Shown piece by piece: positions 35,895 through 47,768 of a DNA stretch of 64,000 bases. Source of the DNA: Coleophoma eucalyptorum (Eukaryota > Ascomycota > Leotiomycetes > Helotiales > Dermateaceae). How positions within the stretch are numbered: the first letter of the stretch is position 1; each line of letters begins with the position of its first letter. Location of the stretch: assembly GCA_026120035.1 (NCBI GenBank), contig JALRME010000058.1, positions 1 through 64,000 on the forward strand, in the 5' to 3' direction. Both the position numbers and the translations under genes were made by a program. The notes under the pieces are model-generated. The model had not been told where the DNA came from, did not search any database, and saw only the letters and a list, made by a program, of their open reading frames with translations.

Positions 35895-37988
35895 TTACAA
35901 CCGTAGCCCTTCTATCCCCGCTGCAGCGAGAGCCGCTGTCAAGATGCGTGTCCCCTTCATGCTACTCCAGTCCCCGGACTCCTTGCTCACTCGGAATGCT
36001 TCTGTCGCGCCTGCAATCAACGCAGCTTTAGCAGCTTGCTGCGTCCTTCCCACAGACTCATCCTGGTTCCCCTCCGGTGCGCTTCTATCAGACGAGTTTT
36101 CACTATCATAGTAACGTCTGCGTGGGTATACTGGAGTTTTACGTTTCGAAGAACTGTAGGTTTTCTCTTCTGCAGGGCCTGGTCCTTGGCGATACATGCT
36201 TTCGTCGAACGACTGTGGGCTATTTGAGCTCCTTATCGTATCAGCACTGCTCCGAGCTGATTCTCTTCCCCGCTTGTTAAAGGACGCCTCAGATAGTAAG
36301 TCTTGGTGCTTTGGAAATCTTCGGTCAGAATCTGTAAAGCCCGCTCGAGTGCGTTTTCTCCTAGCTTGACGACGCAGTTCACTTTCACTCTCCGAGTCGT
36401 CGCTAAAGCTTTCATTGCCATATCGTCGGGATTGCCTATCATTGTCTTTCAGCGAGACTTTGGTAATGCGCACAGGGCGCACTGGATGTACAGGAAAATC
36501 TTCATCAATTATTTTGGGCTGGCGACCAGGCCGAACAAAACGCAATTCGTGATTTCTTTGACGTTCTGAAGATCTTCGAATCTCGTTTATGAGTCCAACA
36601 TCAACACTCGAGCTTCTTGGAGATCGACCTTCGCCTTTATGCTCTCTCGGCACAAGAACCTCTGGGCTTTCGTTCAATGGTTCTGGGATATTTAGGTTTG
36701 GTTTTGACTCTGTAACTGACTCTGCATATGCAAATTTGTACGCTAGAGGACTTGTTGCCATCTCGACGCCACTATCGTCCAGGACTTCGAGCAATGGGTC
36801 TGTCTGGTGGGTATTGCGCGGGCCAGGGACACTAGGAGCTTGAGTGGAAATGTGTATTGGAGTATTATCTTGGAGCATTGCAGAACCATGCTCAGATTGT
36901 TTTAGCTCCGGTATGGTTCCAACTATGATTTCTCTTTCAGGTTCGATGTCTCGATCCTCTTCCTTCTGGGTAGGTGATTCTGATCTTTCAGTCACATTTC
37001 TCTCCGCGAGAGGGGTTTGTGATGTTGCATTTCGCCGCACGCGCCTTCGTACAGGTAATGGTGACGAAGGTCTTGGAGGCACTTTGCTACTACTGGGCCT
37101 TGAATTGCTTTGAGCTGGACCCTCCTCTTCAATTAACGGCATAAGACCAGGAATGGTCTCGGAAGTCTCCAGAAACATAACTTGCATCCACCACGGCCTC
37201 ATTTCATTTGCCGGCAGCTCCAGCTGATCCAATACTCCAGAATCTGCCAACTTGAGCATATAGGCCTTTAGAATGTCCTTGTGTCTTTCCAAGTGGTGGC
37301 TTTTGAACCCCTTCACAACCATTTCTCTTCGGAATTCCTGCCATACATCCTTATCGTCATCGTTATATGTGCTTAAGCTCATCAAGCTCATATTCGATCT
37401 TCCTTTGAGCTGCGATCTTGCCTTCAACTCATCGTTGACAATGACGTTTTTCATAGCTAGGAAGGTATTCGCCATCTCGTTCATCTTCCCTTCAATTCGT
37501 GTCGTAGCCTCCTCAAGTCGTCCCGACGAATCCTCCAACCGCCCTGTGGCCTTCAGTTGCATTGTGTCTAACAGCACTGCAATCGTACTCGTATACGTGA
37601 TAATCTTCTGCCTCACCTCATCTAACGCCTGTATCTTCGACCCAAACCGTATGCGATGCCATAATTTTCTGCCGGCATTGGCAATCTCGTCTCCATCCTC
37701 GCTTAGCCCCTTATACTTCGCCAACAACGTCTGAAGGTCCTCCAAAATATGCTTGCAACCCTCCATCGCACTGACCAGCTCTGTCGTTATAGATCCGCTC
37801 TCCTTCCGAAGCAATGGTGACTCGTGTTTCTCTGTTTCATCGCGCAGAACTTTAAGTACTGAGTACAACGACTTGACTTCGCGCGCGATCTCGTTGTATT
37901 CAGAGCCCGCCGCCCGACAATTTTGGTAGGAATCCCGCGCGATCTGAAGAAGGAGAATGCAATCCCCTACAGAAAATCCAAAAGACAT
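35895..37988 (-). CDS. Fungal STAND-N-terminal/HeLo-like domain protein with Ala/Gly-rich C-terminal module
   Basis: Single long exon of 697 residues from ATG 37988 (MSFGFSVGDCILLLQIARDS); the ATG at 38021 adds 11 residues. Residues 1 to about 200 are helical and match the fungal N-terminal domain seen in HeLo-like/STAND proteins (SEYNEIAREVKSLYSVLKVL; IITYTSTIAVLLDTMQLK; heptads in RLEDSSGRLEEATTRIEGKM). A WWMQVMF segment lies near 280. Residues about 300-640 are low-complexity Ser/Arg/Pro/Glu. The last 50 residues form a compact module, QQAAKAALIAGATEAFRVSK then DWSSMKGTRILTAALAAAGI, with spaced Ala/Gly like a glycine zipper. HeLo-type helices can be membrane-active cell-death domains; activity here is not shown. 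It is adjacent to Clr5- and NACHT-ankyrin genes on the same strand. Confidence 0.78.
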   Translation of the reverse strand: MSFGFSVGDCILLLQIARDSYQNCRAAGSEYNEIAREVKSLYSVLKVLRDETEKHESPLLRKESGSITTELVSAMEGCKHILEDLQTLLAKYKGLSEDGDEIANAGRKLWHRIRFGSKIQALDEVRQKIITYTSTIAVLLDTMQLKATGRLEDSSGRLEEATTRIEGKMNEMANTFLAMKNVIVNDELKARSQLKGRSNMSLMSLSTYNDDDKDVWQEFRREMVVKGFKSHHLERHKDILKAYMLKLADSGVLDQLELPANEMRPWWMQVMFLETSETIPGLMPLIEEEGPAQSNSRPSSSKVPPRPSSPLPVRRRVRRNATSQTPLAERNVTERSESPTQKEEDRDIEPEREIIVGTIPELKQSEHGSAMLQDNTPIHISTQAPSVPGPRNTHQTDPLLEVLDDSGVEMATSPLAYKFAYAESVTESKPNLNIPEPLNESPEVLVPREHKGEGRSPRSSSVDVGLINEIRRSSERQRNHELRFVRPGRQPKIIDEDFPVHPVRPVRITKVSLKDNDRQSRRYGNESFSDDSESESELRRQARRKRTRAGFTDSDRRFPKHQDLLSEASFNKRGRESARSSADTIRSSNSPQSFDESMYRQGPGPAEEKTYSSSKRKTPVYPRRRYYDSENSSDRSAPEGNQDESVGRTQQAAKAALIAGATEAFRVSKESGDWSSMKGTRILTAALAAAGIEGLRL

Positions 37989-39075
37989 TTTTTTTTCAAG
38001 TAGTTGCTTTAGATGCACCATCTAATGAATGGATAGGACGGTGTCCGCGATGTAAATATCTGTTATCGCGGGGGCCCCCACGGGCTCAGCCGCTGCTCAG
38101 CCTCGGCTAAGCCTCAGCTCAACTCACGTCATATATTGAGGCTCCCCGGTGTCCATTTTCGGAAACTTAAATACGATCAAGGTTTTCTCCGGTTTTTGTA
38201 AGGTTCTGGATGGAGCTTGATAAAAAGAAGTCTGGCTTCGGTGAACTGAAGCTTGAGGTACACACTCCCTAATTATCTATCGTCTGTTCCACGCAATACT
38301 TCAAAACAAGGTACTCATGGGATGGCACGGTATGTGGGATTGAGAAAAAGTCGAATGCAAGCGTCACTTAAACGTTTCAAGATATCATACAAACCAACAG
38401 CGAAGTGTCAATAGGATTACAAGGCTACAATCTTAATCATATGACAATCGGGTAGTGGCAACTGTTTCTATGTATTTATCTCTTTAGTAATTCAAGTCAG
38501 CGACCCAAATAAAATTTAATTTCGTGAACGCAAATGTTTAATCCAAACTACTGAATCAAGTAAAGATATTAATACACTAACTAGAGTGAGACAAAGGTTC
38601 CTAAGGTTTCTCGACATAGGTTATCCTATATTCTTTATATAGAACTAATAATTACTCCTATGAGGTTTATATATACTACTTTATTATACGAGCCGACCAG
38701 TCAAAACACGGTCTCGCACTCTAGCGTATCACTCGAACCCCCTTCATGGGCCGCTAAGCGATAGCGGGTTATAGGTGAGAAACCTAAGGAAAACATCACA
38801 AACCATGAAGAGCTTTTGGGTCAACTTCGCCAGCAAAGAGCAAGGAAATTATGAACATCTCCGCGAAGGCAAAAGGGAAGAAGTCAAGAAAACTCTCAAA
38901 ATGCATTAACATTATTCAACCAGCTTAAAGCTGGCCAAGACCCAAGGTATCTACCGTTGAAACCAAAAACCCTTAGCAAAGAACTCCATCTCACTAAACA
39001 CTAGTTATTCTACAGACTCACTCCTGCTAAGCCCAGGAGGAGTAGTCTCAGCAGCCTCAAGAATCTATCGCTACG
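37989..39075. other. Intergenic region
   Basis: About 1.1 kb. The segment 38079-38120 is rich in ctcagc/ctaagc repeats. Elsewhere AT-rich, no gene recognised. Confidence 0.45.
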
Positions 39076-39710
39076 TTAACCGGCAGTTAACAAGGGAACA
39101 GGAGAAAGGAAGGCTACCTTTTTCAATACCTCAGTGTTCGCTTGAATCTCGCCAACAATGCGATCGCCCAATTTTGTCAATGCTTCCAGAACAACCGGCC
39201 AAGGATTTTCCTTGAGGGCCTTCGTTCTATCGGCGGCCTTTTTGCGAACAACTGTAGATTGACTAGTGAAAGCTTTTTGCGCAGATTCAAGCAGCGCGCG
39301 GTTTGCGGGGGATTCGTCGGACACGTGCAACGCAGCAAACGCGGTCAATTTGTTGTACTCTCGCAGAAGTTCCGAAGGAACCTCGTGAATCATTAGCCCA
39401 GCTTATAACTAGGGGGATTCCGCTGACTTACAGGCTCACAAGCCTTTCCCTTCTTGTAGCAATCGCCACATTTCGCAGAAGACTCGTGGATCCAGCATCG
39501 CAAATCTGGGAAGGTCGCGTACTCGCCAGCGCATCGCCAGCAAGTCGACCGCAAATATTTGGTAGGATTTTTTAGGACGTAGGCTGGGATTGTCTCTCGA
39601 CTGTGGCTCGCCAGTCGACCGCCAGAGTCTCGCTTGGCTACAGGGATCTCAGACTCCAGCGGATCGTCCTCTTGCGGAGTGTCAACGGAGCGCTTACGTT
39701 TCGGTGGCAT
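39076..39710 (-). CDS. Small Cys-rich putative zinc-binding protein (hypothetical)
   Basis: Two exons: 39710-39432 (93 codons, phase 0) and 39381-39076 (102 codons with stop), separated by a 50-nt intron with donor gtaagt. The start MPPKRKRSVDTPQEDD looks like a nuclear localisation signal. The centre, CWRCAGEYATFPDLRCWIHE then CGDCYKKGKACEP, gives six cysteines spaced C-X2-C-X11-C-X8-C-X2-C-X6-C, which resembles but does not match a Zn2Cys6 cluster. The second exon is helical (ELLREYNKLTAFAALHVSDE). Such short Cys-rich proteins with basic starts are common in expanded families in fungi; function unknown. Confidence 0.6.
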
Positions 39711-41342
39711 GATAACAATTTGAGGGGGCTATCTTAAGTACAGTGTGACTGGAAGCACCAGGGGTTCGCAGGGGGTGTGTCCGACAGGGAATCGATGGAG
39801 GAAGGAGAAAGAGAGAAAGGAAAAAGAAAGAAAGGAAGAATAGAAGACTGGATAAGGGGAGATTTATAGATATAGGTATAAATTGTGACATCCTTATCCC
39901 ACTATTAGTTTGTTTGTAACGCCGACGCATAAGGTGTTCCAGGGCTAGTTCTTGGACGTTGCCTGGGGCATAGCCAACCCTTCGCCCTGACCTCCATTTA
40001 CGAAAAGTGATAGATCTCGCGCATTGCTTAGACATGCGCTAGCCGTTTAGTTAGTTGACACCTTTCCAACACGATGCACAGCTAGATAGACATTCATATA
40101 ACTCTACCAAATCACAGTGTTCACCTCTACTGTAAGTCAGTATTAGAATATCGTTATTAGGTCTCGTTTGTACACTCGTTTGTAATAATGCGATACTACA
40201 AACAGACGAGGGTATTGATGCCCTTCTCCACCTCCACATTCACTTAGAAGGAGAATCTACATTTTTACCTCACATTTTAACTTTTTATCATTACAGTTGA
40301 AATAAGAGGCATACCAATAGTTAGTAGACTTATACATTTAAAAGTTGTACATTTAACCATAACAAGATGCTTTATTCTATACTTATTACTCTAAGCGATG
40401 GCTTCGCCTACTAGGTTTCCAGGCGCATGACGCGAATGCAAGAGTAGTATGATATATGCACAAGCGACCAACAAAGACATATCAATATTATCTCGCTATT
40501 ATGCACTACCAGCTGACCAAAAGGATAGTTATAGACATCGGTGTTGACTTCATAGGGCTGATCAAATTAACAAGGAAATCATGAACGGAATATCGCTGTT
40601 GCCAGTAAGCATATCAAGCAAGAATCCTTTAGAAAAAGAACATATTACTTACTGGAGTGCCGAGGCTGCAGGCCTCTGCCTGCCAGTCGCTATCCAGCAG
40701 TACCTCGCAAGCGTTCGCAAAACAGACCGGGTCAGGATGGGACAGGTCAGATCAGGACAAGTCAGGTTTACTGCTCAGCCGTTCTAGACTTTCGGCAACC
40801 CTTCGCCAATGACCTTTAATGTATTATTCCCTCGTTGATTTCTGGCGATTCGCTTTCATGTTTCTAGCAAAGGTAAGACTCACTACTATAGCAAGGACTT
40901 GGGTATTTAAATAGCACATACTATTGTCGCCAGCAATTAGCTTGCGACCTGCAATTGAATAACTTTTGATCCTCTTTCAAAACACTTGGTTCTTTCCCCC
41001 TTTACTACCTCAGTGATGGTATATGACAGATTTACACTTGCTTTCAATAGAAAAGCCGGTCTAGGGCTGCGGAATATACTACAACAGTGAGAGGATGCCC
41101 TGGAATACCTACCCCAAGATATCTACATCTGAAAGGGAAGTGGCATGTCGGAAGATGACTAAAAGAAAAAGTGAAGCTGGTCGTTAAGCAGTATAAACAT
41201 TATCTACGGCACGCATTCAGCTAGCAATCTATTAGATTGATTTTATTTATCGTACGACGTTGGTCGCAATTTGGATCATAATCCATGAATAAATACTCTT
41301 AAAGCCGTTAAAAATAGCCCCAGCTCATAATTTTCCGCCAAA
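39711..41342. other. Intergenic region, no gene recognised
   Basis: About 1.6 kb. Contains a polypurine tract at about 39795-39850 (gaaagagagaaaggaaaaag) and a short imperfect repeat of gtcagg/gacaggtcag at 40730-40770. No coding signal seen. Confidence 0.5.
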
Positions 41343-43386
41343 CTAAGCCACAAGACCCTTTACTTGTCTCATTTCGCTGACCTTGTAGTTCTTCCACAGT
41401 GAAATGAGGATCATGCCCGGAATGAGCCAGCAGAGAGCGGCGATACAAAGTTTCTTCTGTGTGTACTCATAAGCATAGATGGTGGCAGTTCTCTCATCCG
41501 AGCCCATTGGGTATAGCAGCTGAGTGGTGGTGCTTGCGTAAAGCTCAGCTGCCAAAGTCGCATTGTGACTTGGTAGAGCACCTAATAGAGCATCGTAGAA
41601 AGTGTTTTGATAGATGACTTCCGAAACAGCTATGCCGATACTGCTACCCACAGAGGAGAACAGTCCGAGGAAAGCCACGATACCAGCAACGTTTGCGTGC
41701 GAGACGGATGCCATGACAGCCAATTGGTTGCACACAACCAAGGCACCACCACCAAAAGCAATGAAGATCTGGCACATCACCTGGTATCCAATGCCCTGGT
41801 CGTGAGAACGGAAGTAGATCATAAGTCCTGCTCCAAGCATCTCGAGACCCAAGGAGAAGAATGCAATCCACTTGAAGTACCCGGATTTCCTGATAGCGAA
41901 ACCGACTGGGATGGCCCAGAAGCAAGAACCGATGCTAAAGATGTTTGTCATGTAACCAGTGTTTGTAACAGAAAGGCCATACACAACTTGAAGGAAGTAG
42001 TAGAAATAAGTGTCCCACATGCTGATGACGCGGTTAGTATCGGCATATGGTAAATTGAAACATGAAACGAGCCATAAACTTACTAGAAACTGATGTCAAT
42101 AAGCATAGCAAGGAAGCATGCTCCCAAGATTGTCCGGTCCTTAAGTAGGTAGAAAGGAATGAAACATCTCTTTGAGACATATCTTTCCCAGATGGGAAAT
42201 GCGCAGAGACAGAGGAATCCAATAACCAACATAGCAATGATCATGCCAGAACCCCATCCTTTGGTCTGGTAGCTTGCAAGCGAGAAGGGAAGGAGGATGA
42301 GTGAGATTCCGGCTGTGATAAGCAGCAATCCGAATACTACCAGGGATTGTTAGAAGGTCCTTCATCAAGGTACAATGCATGCTACGTACCATCGAACTCC
42401 CAGAAGTAAAATTCAATGCTCTGTAAGATTGAACGTCCACTGTCGGGCTTATGAATCAGGCCAGACCTCATAGCAAAACGCTGGTTGCGCAAGATGATGA
42501 ATACGATAGGGGCGGCAATGACTGGTGTGATGATACAGAAAGATCCATATCCCCATCTCCAGCCACTAGTTTCGAGGAACGAAGCTGCAGCTCGTGATCC
42601 GATGAAAGTCGTGACGATGTAGGGGGTTGTTGTCCATGCTTCCATCCAGGCTCGATTCTTCAAGCTGGAGGTATCGGCAATGAAGATCGTAAGAACATAG
42701 GTAATACCATCGAATCCAACCCAGTAAAATGACTGCGAAAATCCATCAGCTTTGTTGCTGCTGCAGGCGAGGTTTGATACTTACGTAGGCAGCTGCATAA
42801 ACAGTGGCAGTCTTGCAAGATGCCATCATAACCAAACCTGTACCGGTATTAGTTCATATATTTACCTAGAAAAGAGATTTAGAAAGCCTTACCGATTGTT
42901 GCTATGCAAGTCATGAGAGCTAGACCTTCAGCACGTCCAGTAAGATCTATGATCTTGGCCAGAGGCAATCGGAAGACACCGGTAGTAATCGCACCAACAA
43001 TGGTTCCGACACCTACGGCAGGCGAAAGAGAGAAACTGGCATAGACATAGTACGATAGGTTGTTTTGAATCTGTTGTTCCATAGACACGACGAAGAAGAC
43101 CAAGAAAGCGCTGCAAGAAGTCAGAAATGTACAAATCCCAAGACAGGTAGAAAGCTTACAAGCCGTAGGCCACGAGTAATTGATTCTTTGTCCAGAGAAT
43201 TGCGACTGCCTCAGCCTTCTGAACACCAAGTTGGTCATGGCTATCAGGCACTTCGTCCTGGGGCTTCACTACCGGGTTCTCAACATCGTTCTTGAGTTCG
43301 GTTACCTCAGGAGTCGCATCGCTAGGAACTGCCGTCTCGACAGCGAGCTGGGTCTCGGTCGTAGGGCTGCCGAAGATGTTCTTCAT
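41343..43386 (-). CDS. Siderophore-iron MFS transporter (SIT/ARN family)
   Basis: Imports ferric siderophores across the plasma membrane. ATG 43386 (MKNIFGSPTTETQLAVETAV) begins a hydrophilic N-terminal tail of about 60 residues, usual for this family. The first helix reads LLVAYG then FLVFFVVSMEQQIQ, with NNLSYYVYASFSLSP, a SIT-type signature. The middle has WRWGYGSFCIITPVIAAPIV, and ILGACFLAMLIDISFYMWDT is split by an intron. The C-terminal third has GYMTNIFSIGSCFWAIPVGF and LCIAALCWLIPGMILISLWK. Five or six introns of 50-70 nt; about 14 helices. Three ATCWGATAA elements lie about 0.9-1.05 kb upstream. Compared with the neighbouring TRI12-type pump, this one fits SIT far better. Confidence 0.9.
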
Positions 43387-45306
43387 AGTGTCGTTGGGAC
43401 AAGCTCAGCGGCGTTCTTGGTGGCTTGGTAGCTAAGGAAGTCAAAAAGAGACAGCTGCACGAAGCAGCAGATCCCAAGCCTTTATTACCGCCCAGAGATA
43501 CCAGGAGTACTACCAACAGCCATCCAATGTAGGTGCTAGGACGACACTGCAGGGTAAAAGTGGACCATATAATGCCCCACCCTTCCTGGCCCATGTTGAG
43601 ATCAGCTCCCGTGCCAGATTCGAGCCATCCGCCGTTGGACATGCTTGCGTATCCCATACCAAAGAAGCCATGTACCCGGCGTCCGATAGCGCTGATAGCA
43701 TAGCTTCTTCAGCGTGCTCTATAGCGTTCTTAGAGCGTTCGGCGTCGCCGTGAGTCCCCCTACATACCGTTCGACGTAGCTGTCGCAGTTTGGCGCAGCT
43801 ATGGCACGCCGGTGTTATCTCTCTCGCGACTATCTACCTTCCAGAGGGATGATTTTCCTTCCAGTGACATGCCAGACGTTGAAAGAGCCTTGCTGCCGGG
43901 AGGTGAGGAGATCCTATGCGTGCCTGTGCAAGTCAACGGCCCACTTCCTTGAAGTTCTTGGTTCCGATAGTACGGTGGGTCGGCTTTGCCACGAGAAATC
44001 CCCGTCACCTGTGAGCGGGAAGCAGGCTTCAAAGGAGCCAGCCCTTCGGAAATTGCCTCATGGCAGCAACTGCAGCTGCGACGTAGGTGTCGATCAATGG
44101 CGCCCGGCTGCAGTACCATAGGCTAGACGGACGGAAATCTCTGACGTGGAGGTTCAGAAATTTGCGAAGGAATGTGTCGTGGATTTCGGCGCGCGAGGCA
44201 ACGGGAGCAGAAATGGGGACTCTTCGGATGAAGGTGCCAAATCTAATCAGATCATCTAATCTGGCGGGCCTTCGCACAAATCAGCGCTGAGCAATCTTAT
44301 CAGATGCGACCTTCGGACGCGTCCAGAAGAAACGTTGGGCGATGTCTTACAGCTAGCGCATGAAAAACTCCACCGAACTTTATCAGATGTTCTGATTATT
44401 GGGCATCAGGGCATCACTCGATCAGATAATTAACGGATCAAGCACACGGAGACAGGGAAAGGATTTTCAAATTCTTGTGGGGATCAACATGGGTGGTGGA
44501 CGTCGGGTGGACCTAGTCTAGTCAAGTTCCCTCGCTTGCGTGCTGAACTCCGACTTTTATACGAAGTACAGACGGAAGGGTAAGCCATTGAACTGAATCC
44601 AGCCTGGTGGCTCCAGATGTGTAAATGGATTTCTCGACGGGGAGAAAGGCATAGAGGGATGTTTGGAATATTGAGTAAAAACAGGTGACAAAAATAAGGC
44701 CATTCTGAAGGGTTCTTCACAGCAGAATAAGCCAGAATCCATGACTAAAGCACGGATATTCTTAAAGCAGGGGAGGGAGGTTGCCCTTTTGGCACATCCT
44801 TACAATCCAACTTTGTTTCTGTCCCTTCCCCGCCAAAACCACTGCCAAAACCAGGAATGAAGTCTTACTTTCCAAGTGCCGAGCTAAGCCACCGAAAAAA
44901 AGTGAAACAGAGTTCCTTATTCATGTACGGTTCCTGCAGTCCACACATCTCATCTTATCTCGACCTATGAATACTGTATCGGTCCTGTTGCATGTATCGC
45001 ATGCCTTGTCTCAACGAAAGGGGTCGCGAATCGCGCTTGGATTTCTTACAGCCTTCTCGAAATCTGATAGAGGGCATCAGATGGACTATGTCATCGATAG
45101 CAAACACCAAATTAAGAAGGCCTCACGAGACCAGCTATGCGGAGCCGTGCTGGCTATGCTAGCTTCTTGCGTCGATAAAGGGAGTGACTCGTAATCATGC
45201 ATAGATTGTATACCTCACTTATTATCACAAACTCAGAGAAGATATAACTCCGATGAGATTTGAGGATTTCAAAAATATCTACGCAAAGGGGTTGTGAAAA
45301 AGAAAA
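43387..45306. other. Long intergenic region with siderophore-transporter promoter
   Basis: About 1.9 kb between two minus-strand MFS genes. Overlapping frames on both strands near 43.8-44.1 kb and a 137-codon plus-strand frame at 44781 show no known protein features. The supportable content is the GATA-site cluster at 44297-44429. Confidence 0.5.
44297..44429. promoter_or_regulatory. Cluster of three ATCWGATAA elements (SreA/Fep1-type iron GATA sites)
   Basis: TTATCAGAT at 44297-44305 and 44380-44388 (ATCTGATAA on the minus strand) and ATCAGATAA at 44421-44429. ATCWGATAA is the extended site used by fungal iron-repressing GATA factors (SreA, Sre1, Fep1), which shut off siderophore uptake when iron is plentiful. 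The nearest suitable target is the SIT transporter starting at 43386, transcribed away from the cluster. Confidence 0.65.
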
Positions 45307-47191
45307 TCATACCTTGGACTCGGTGTACAACTCGTTGCCACCCACGAGAGTCTTGTCTCGTTGGTGAAGCGTCGTAGCAACTTCGCCTGTCATCTTCTCG
45401 TCGACATTGGGAGACCAGAAAGAAATAACTATCGCCAAGCCAGAGAATGCCAGAGTTGTTAAAAATACAGTTGAGTATGCATGCGCATTTGCCTCTTTGT
45501 ATGCTTTTACTCCGACCAGAGTTATTTCTGTAGTCAACCCTTGAACCCCCGAGAAATTACCCGTAGCGAAAGCTCCAAGGAACGCAGGAACCGAGGAAAC
45601 TGGAAGACCAGCTCCGACGACCGCTGGTGAAACCTCTGCGGGAATCGTCTGCGCCAGACGGTTTGTCAAGACAGCGGTATAGATTGAGGAGCACAATGTA
45701 GAGATTGCACTGCGAATTGACCCCGCCATACCTACGGCAGTGCCAATTTCCTGCTGGTCTTCAACTTCGATACCGGCATTGGCTAAGCAAACACTTTCAT
45801 TCCAACCAATGGCGAAGCAGCCCAGAGCCATAAGAACGATGGCCCGATCTTTCGAGTCGGGTGTGCACGATGCCATGGCACCAAGGAGAGCACCGCCAAT
45901 TACGAGGACCGTAATACATTGGATCTTCGTCTTGCCGATCGCGACAGCTAGACACCCAGCAGCTATCTGCCCGACTACAATCAAAGTACCAGAGATGCAG
46001 TTCAGCCAGCCAGCATACATTGAAGCCCCACCGTCATCGGTATAAAGGACGGCAACCATCGATGGCCAGATGATTGCCATGGCGTAATAGACACTTGAAG
46101 ACGGTCAGCTGGGTAATTCATATTTAGAGAAATATCCTTACCTTGCACCCAAAGATAGCAACAAGCACGATGCAACCCATTCGATATTCTTGAAAAGATG
46201 CATAGGGACAACGGGCTCCTTCAGCGGGACGTAAATCTCCCACAAGAAAAAGGCAATAATGCCGATGGCTCCGCTAACAACAGTACCAATAACATGGCCA
46301 GATTTCCAGGGATACAGTCCACCACCCCAGCTCAGTCCCATGACGAAGAGCAGCAGTCCTCCAGTGAAAAGAATGCAGCCCACAAAATCAAAGTCCTTGA
46401 ATTGCTGTAATTTGCTTCGGTTTTGGAATTTCATATTGAAAGTCGGGGGATGATAGAAAAGGAAATAGAGAATCCCACTCAGTGAATTAAGGATGATCAT
46501 CAGGTAATAGCACCATCGCCAGCCACTGGATGTGTAGAGGATGAAAGCTTTAGAAACTGCTGGGCCAAGTCCAGATATCGGGACTGTCCAAAGATAGAGC
46601 CAAGCATTTGTGAGAAACCGATACTTCATCGGTACAAGCTCATTGGAGACATAAGAGAAAGACAGCTGAGTTGACGCTGCCAATCCAATTAATGTGGTCG
46701 CACCAATCAGGGCAGGGATTGACTGCGCGGTGGCAGCAACAATATTGCCAATGAGTGCCAGTGCCGACCCACCGATGAAGAACCATCGTCGACTGAAAAT
46801 TCTGTTAGCCCAGCACATTTCCTAAGACTAGATACACAAACCCAAACAAATCACTTAATCTCCCAACCAGCAGCAACCCAACCGCGAGCGTGAGAGTATA
46901 TACTAATGCTACCCATGTCAAATTCGCGTCCGGTCCAATATCTGCATCGATGATTCCAAGGTTCGGCGCAGCCAGAGCAAAGCCTCCCACACCAGCAGAG
47001 AGACCGAGTCCCGTAGCGAACATTGTGCCAACGAAGAACGAGCTGCGATAGTAGCCTTTCGGCAGACTACTCTCCTCGGCTTGGAATCCATGAAGGGCAT
47101 CACTATTATCAATTGGCTTAATTGAAGCTGGTGGAGTCGCAAGCGCGTGTTCTCTTTCCGTGGCAGTGATGTCTTTGGAGTGCTCGGACAT
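45307..47191 (-). CDS. TRI12-family MFS efflux transporter
   Basis: Multidrug-type MFS pump of the fungal TRI12 family. ATG 47191 (MSEHSKDITATEREHALATP). The first exon ends LLLVGRLSDLFG and splices to RRWFFIGGSALALIGNIVAA, giving the MFS loop GRLSDLFGRR. The helix-5 region reads GLAASTQLSFSYVSNELVPM, typical of this family, then NAWLYLWTVPISGLGPAVSK and SSGWRWCYYLMIILNSLSGI. An intron of about 60 nt after LLLSLGA joins YYAMAIIWPSMVAVLY. The C-terminus ends NELYTESKV. About 14 helices. Substrate unknown; the family includes toxin and siderophore exporters but no biosynthetic backbone gene is seen nearby. Confidence 0.87.
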
Positions 47192-47768
47192 CTTTACCAG
47201 AAGTCAAGTAGAAGATCATAAAAAGAAAACACTGCAAATTCAACACAAATGGTCGACCAATACTCAAAAATCATGATTCAACCATGACTATATCTTGCTA
47301 TATGTACACAAGAGTTTATGACTTACGGATTCACGGATACGAACCCTACTCTTTTTTCATGATAGGTTATATCCTCGGGCCAGCTTTACCATCCATATTT
47401 GGTCGTTGAAACCTAGATTATCTTGACATCTAGTCGACAACCAGGTTCGCCATGCGGAAATGATTAGCCGCGTAGCATTACGGTAGTGGATGCCAAGCAG
47501 TCTTGGTATAAAACACCTAACCCCACGATGCGGGGTCGTGGAATCGCGGGGTAAGAGGGACCCGACATCCTTCTTGGCAGGCGCTCCCGTGGATCGACCC
47601 ATGGCTAGGTGGATGCTTGCCGAGTTGTCGCTCTTGTGCGCATTCAAAGCCAAGACGAGATATAGAACTTCATAGATACTGGCTATTTGGATGATCCTAA
47701 GAAACATAGGTGATAATTTATTGTGTTATTACTATGAAAGATATCATGATAAGCATGAAGAAAGTCGC
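47192..47768. other. Intergenic region
   Basis: About 0.58 kb: TRI12-type gene promoter and 3' region of the dehydrogenase. No gene. Confidence 0.5.

Noticed and set aside
43799..44121. Two overlapping 106-codon frames on opposite strands
   Set aside because: No domain, no splice context, in a promoter-like region; chance frames in GC-richer DNA.
44781..45194. 137-codon plus-strand frame
   Set aside because: Composition shows no domain or signal and the frame lies antisense just beyond the 3' end of the TRI12-type gene.
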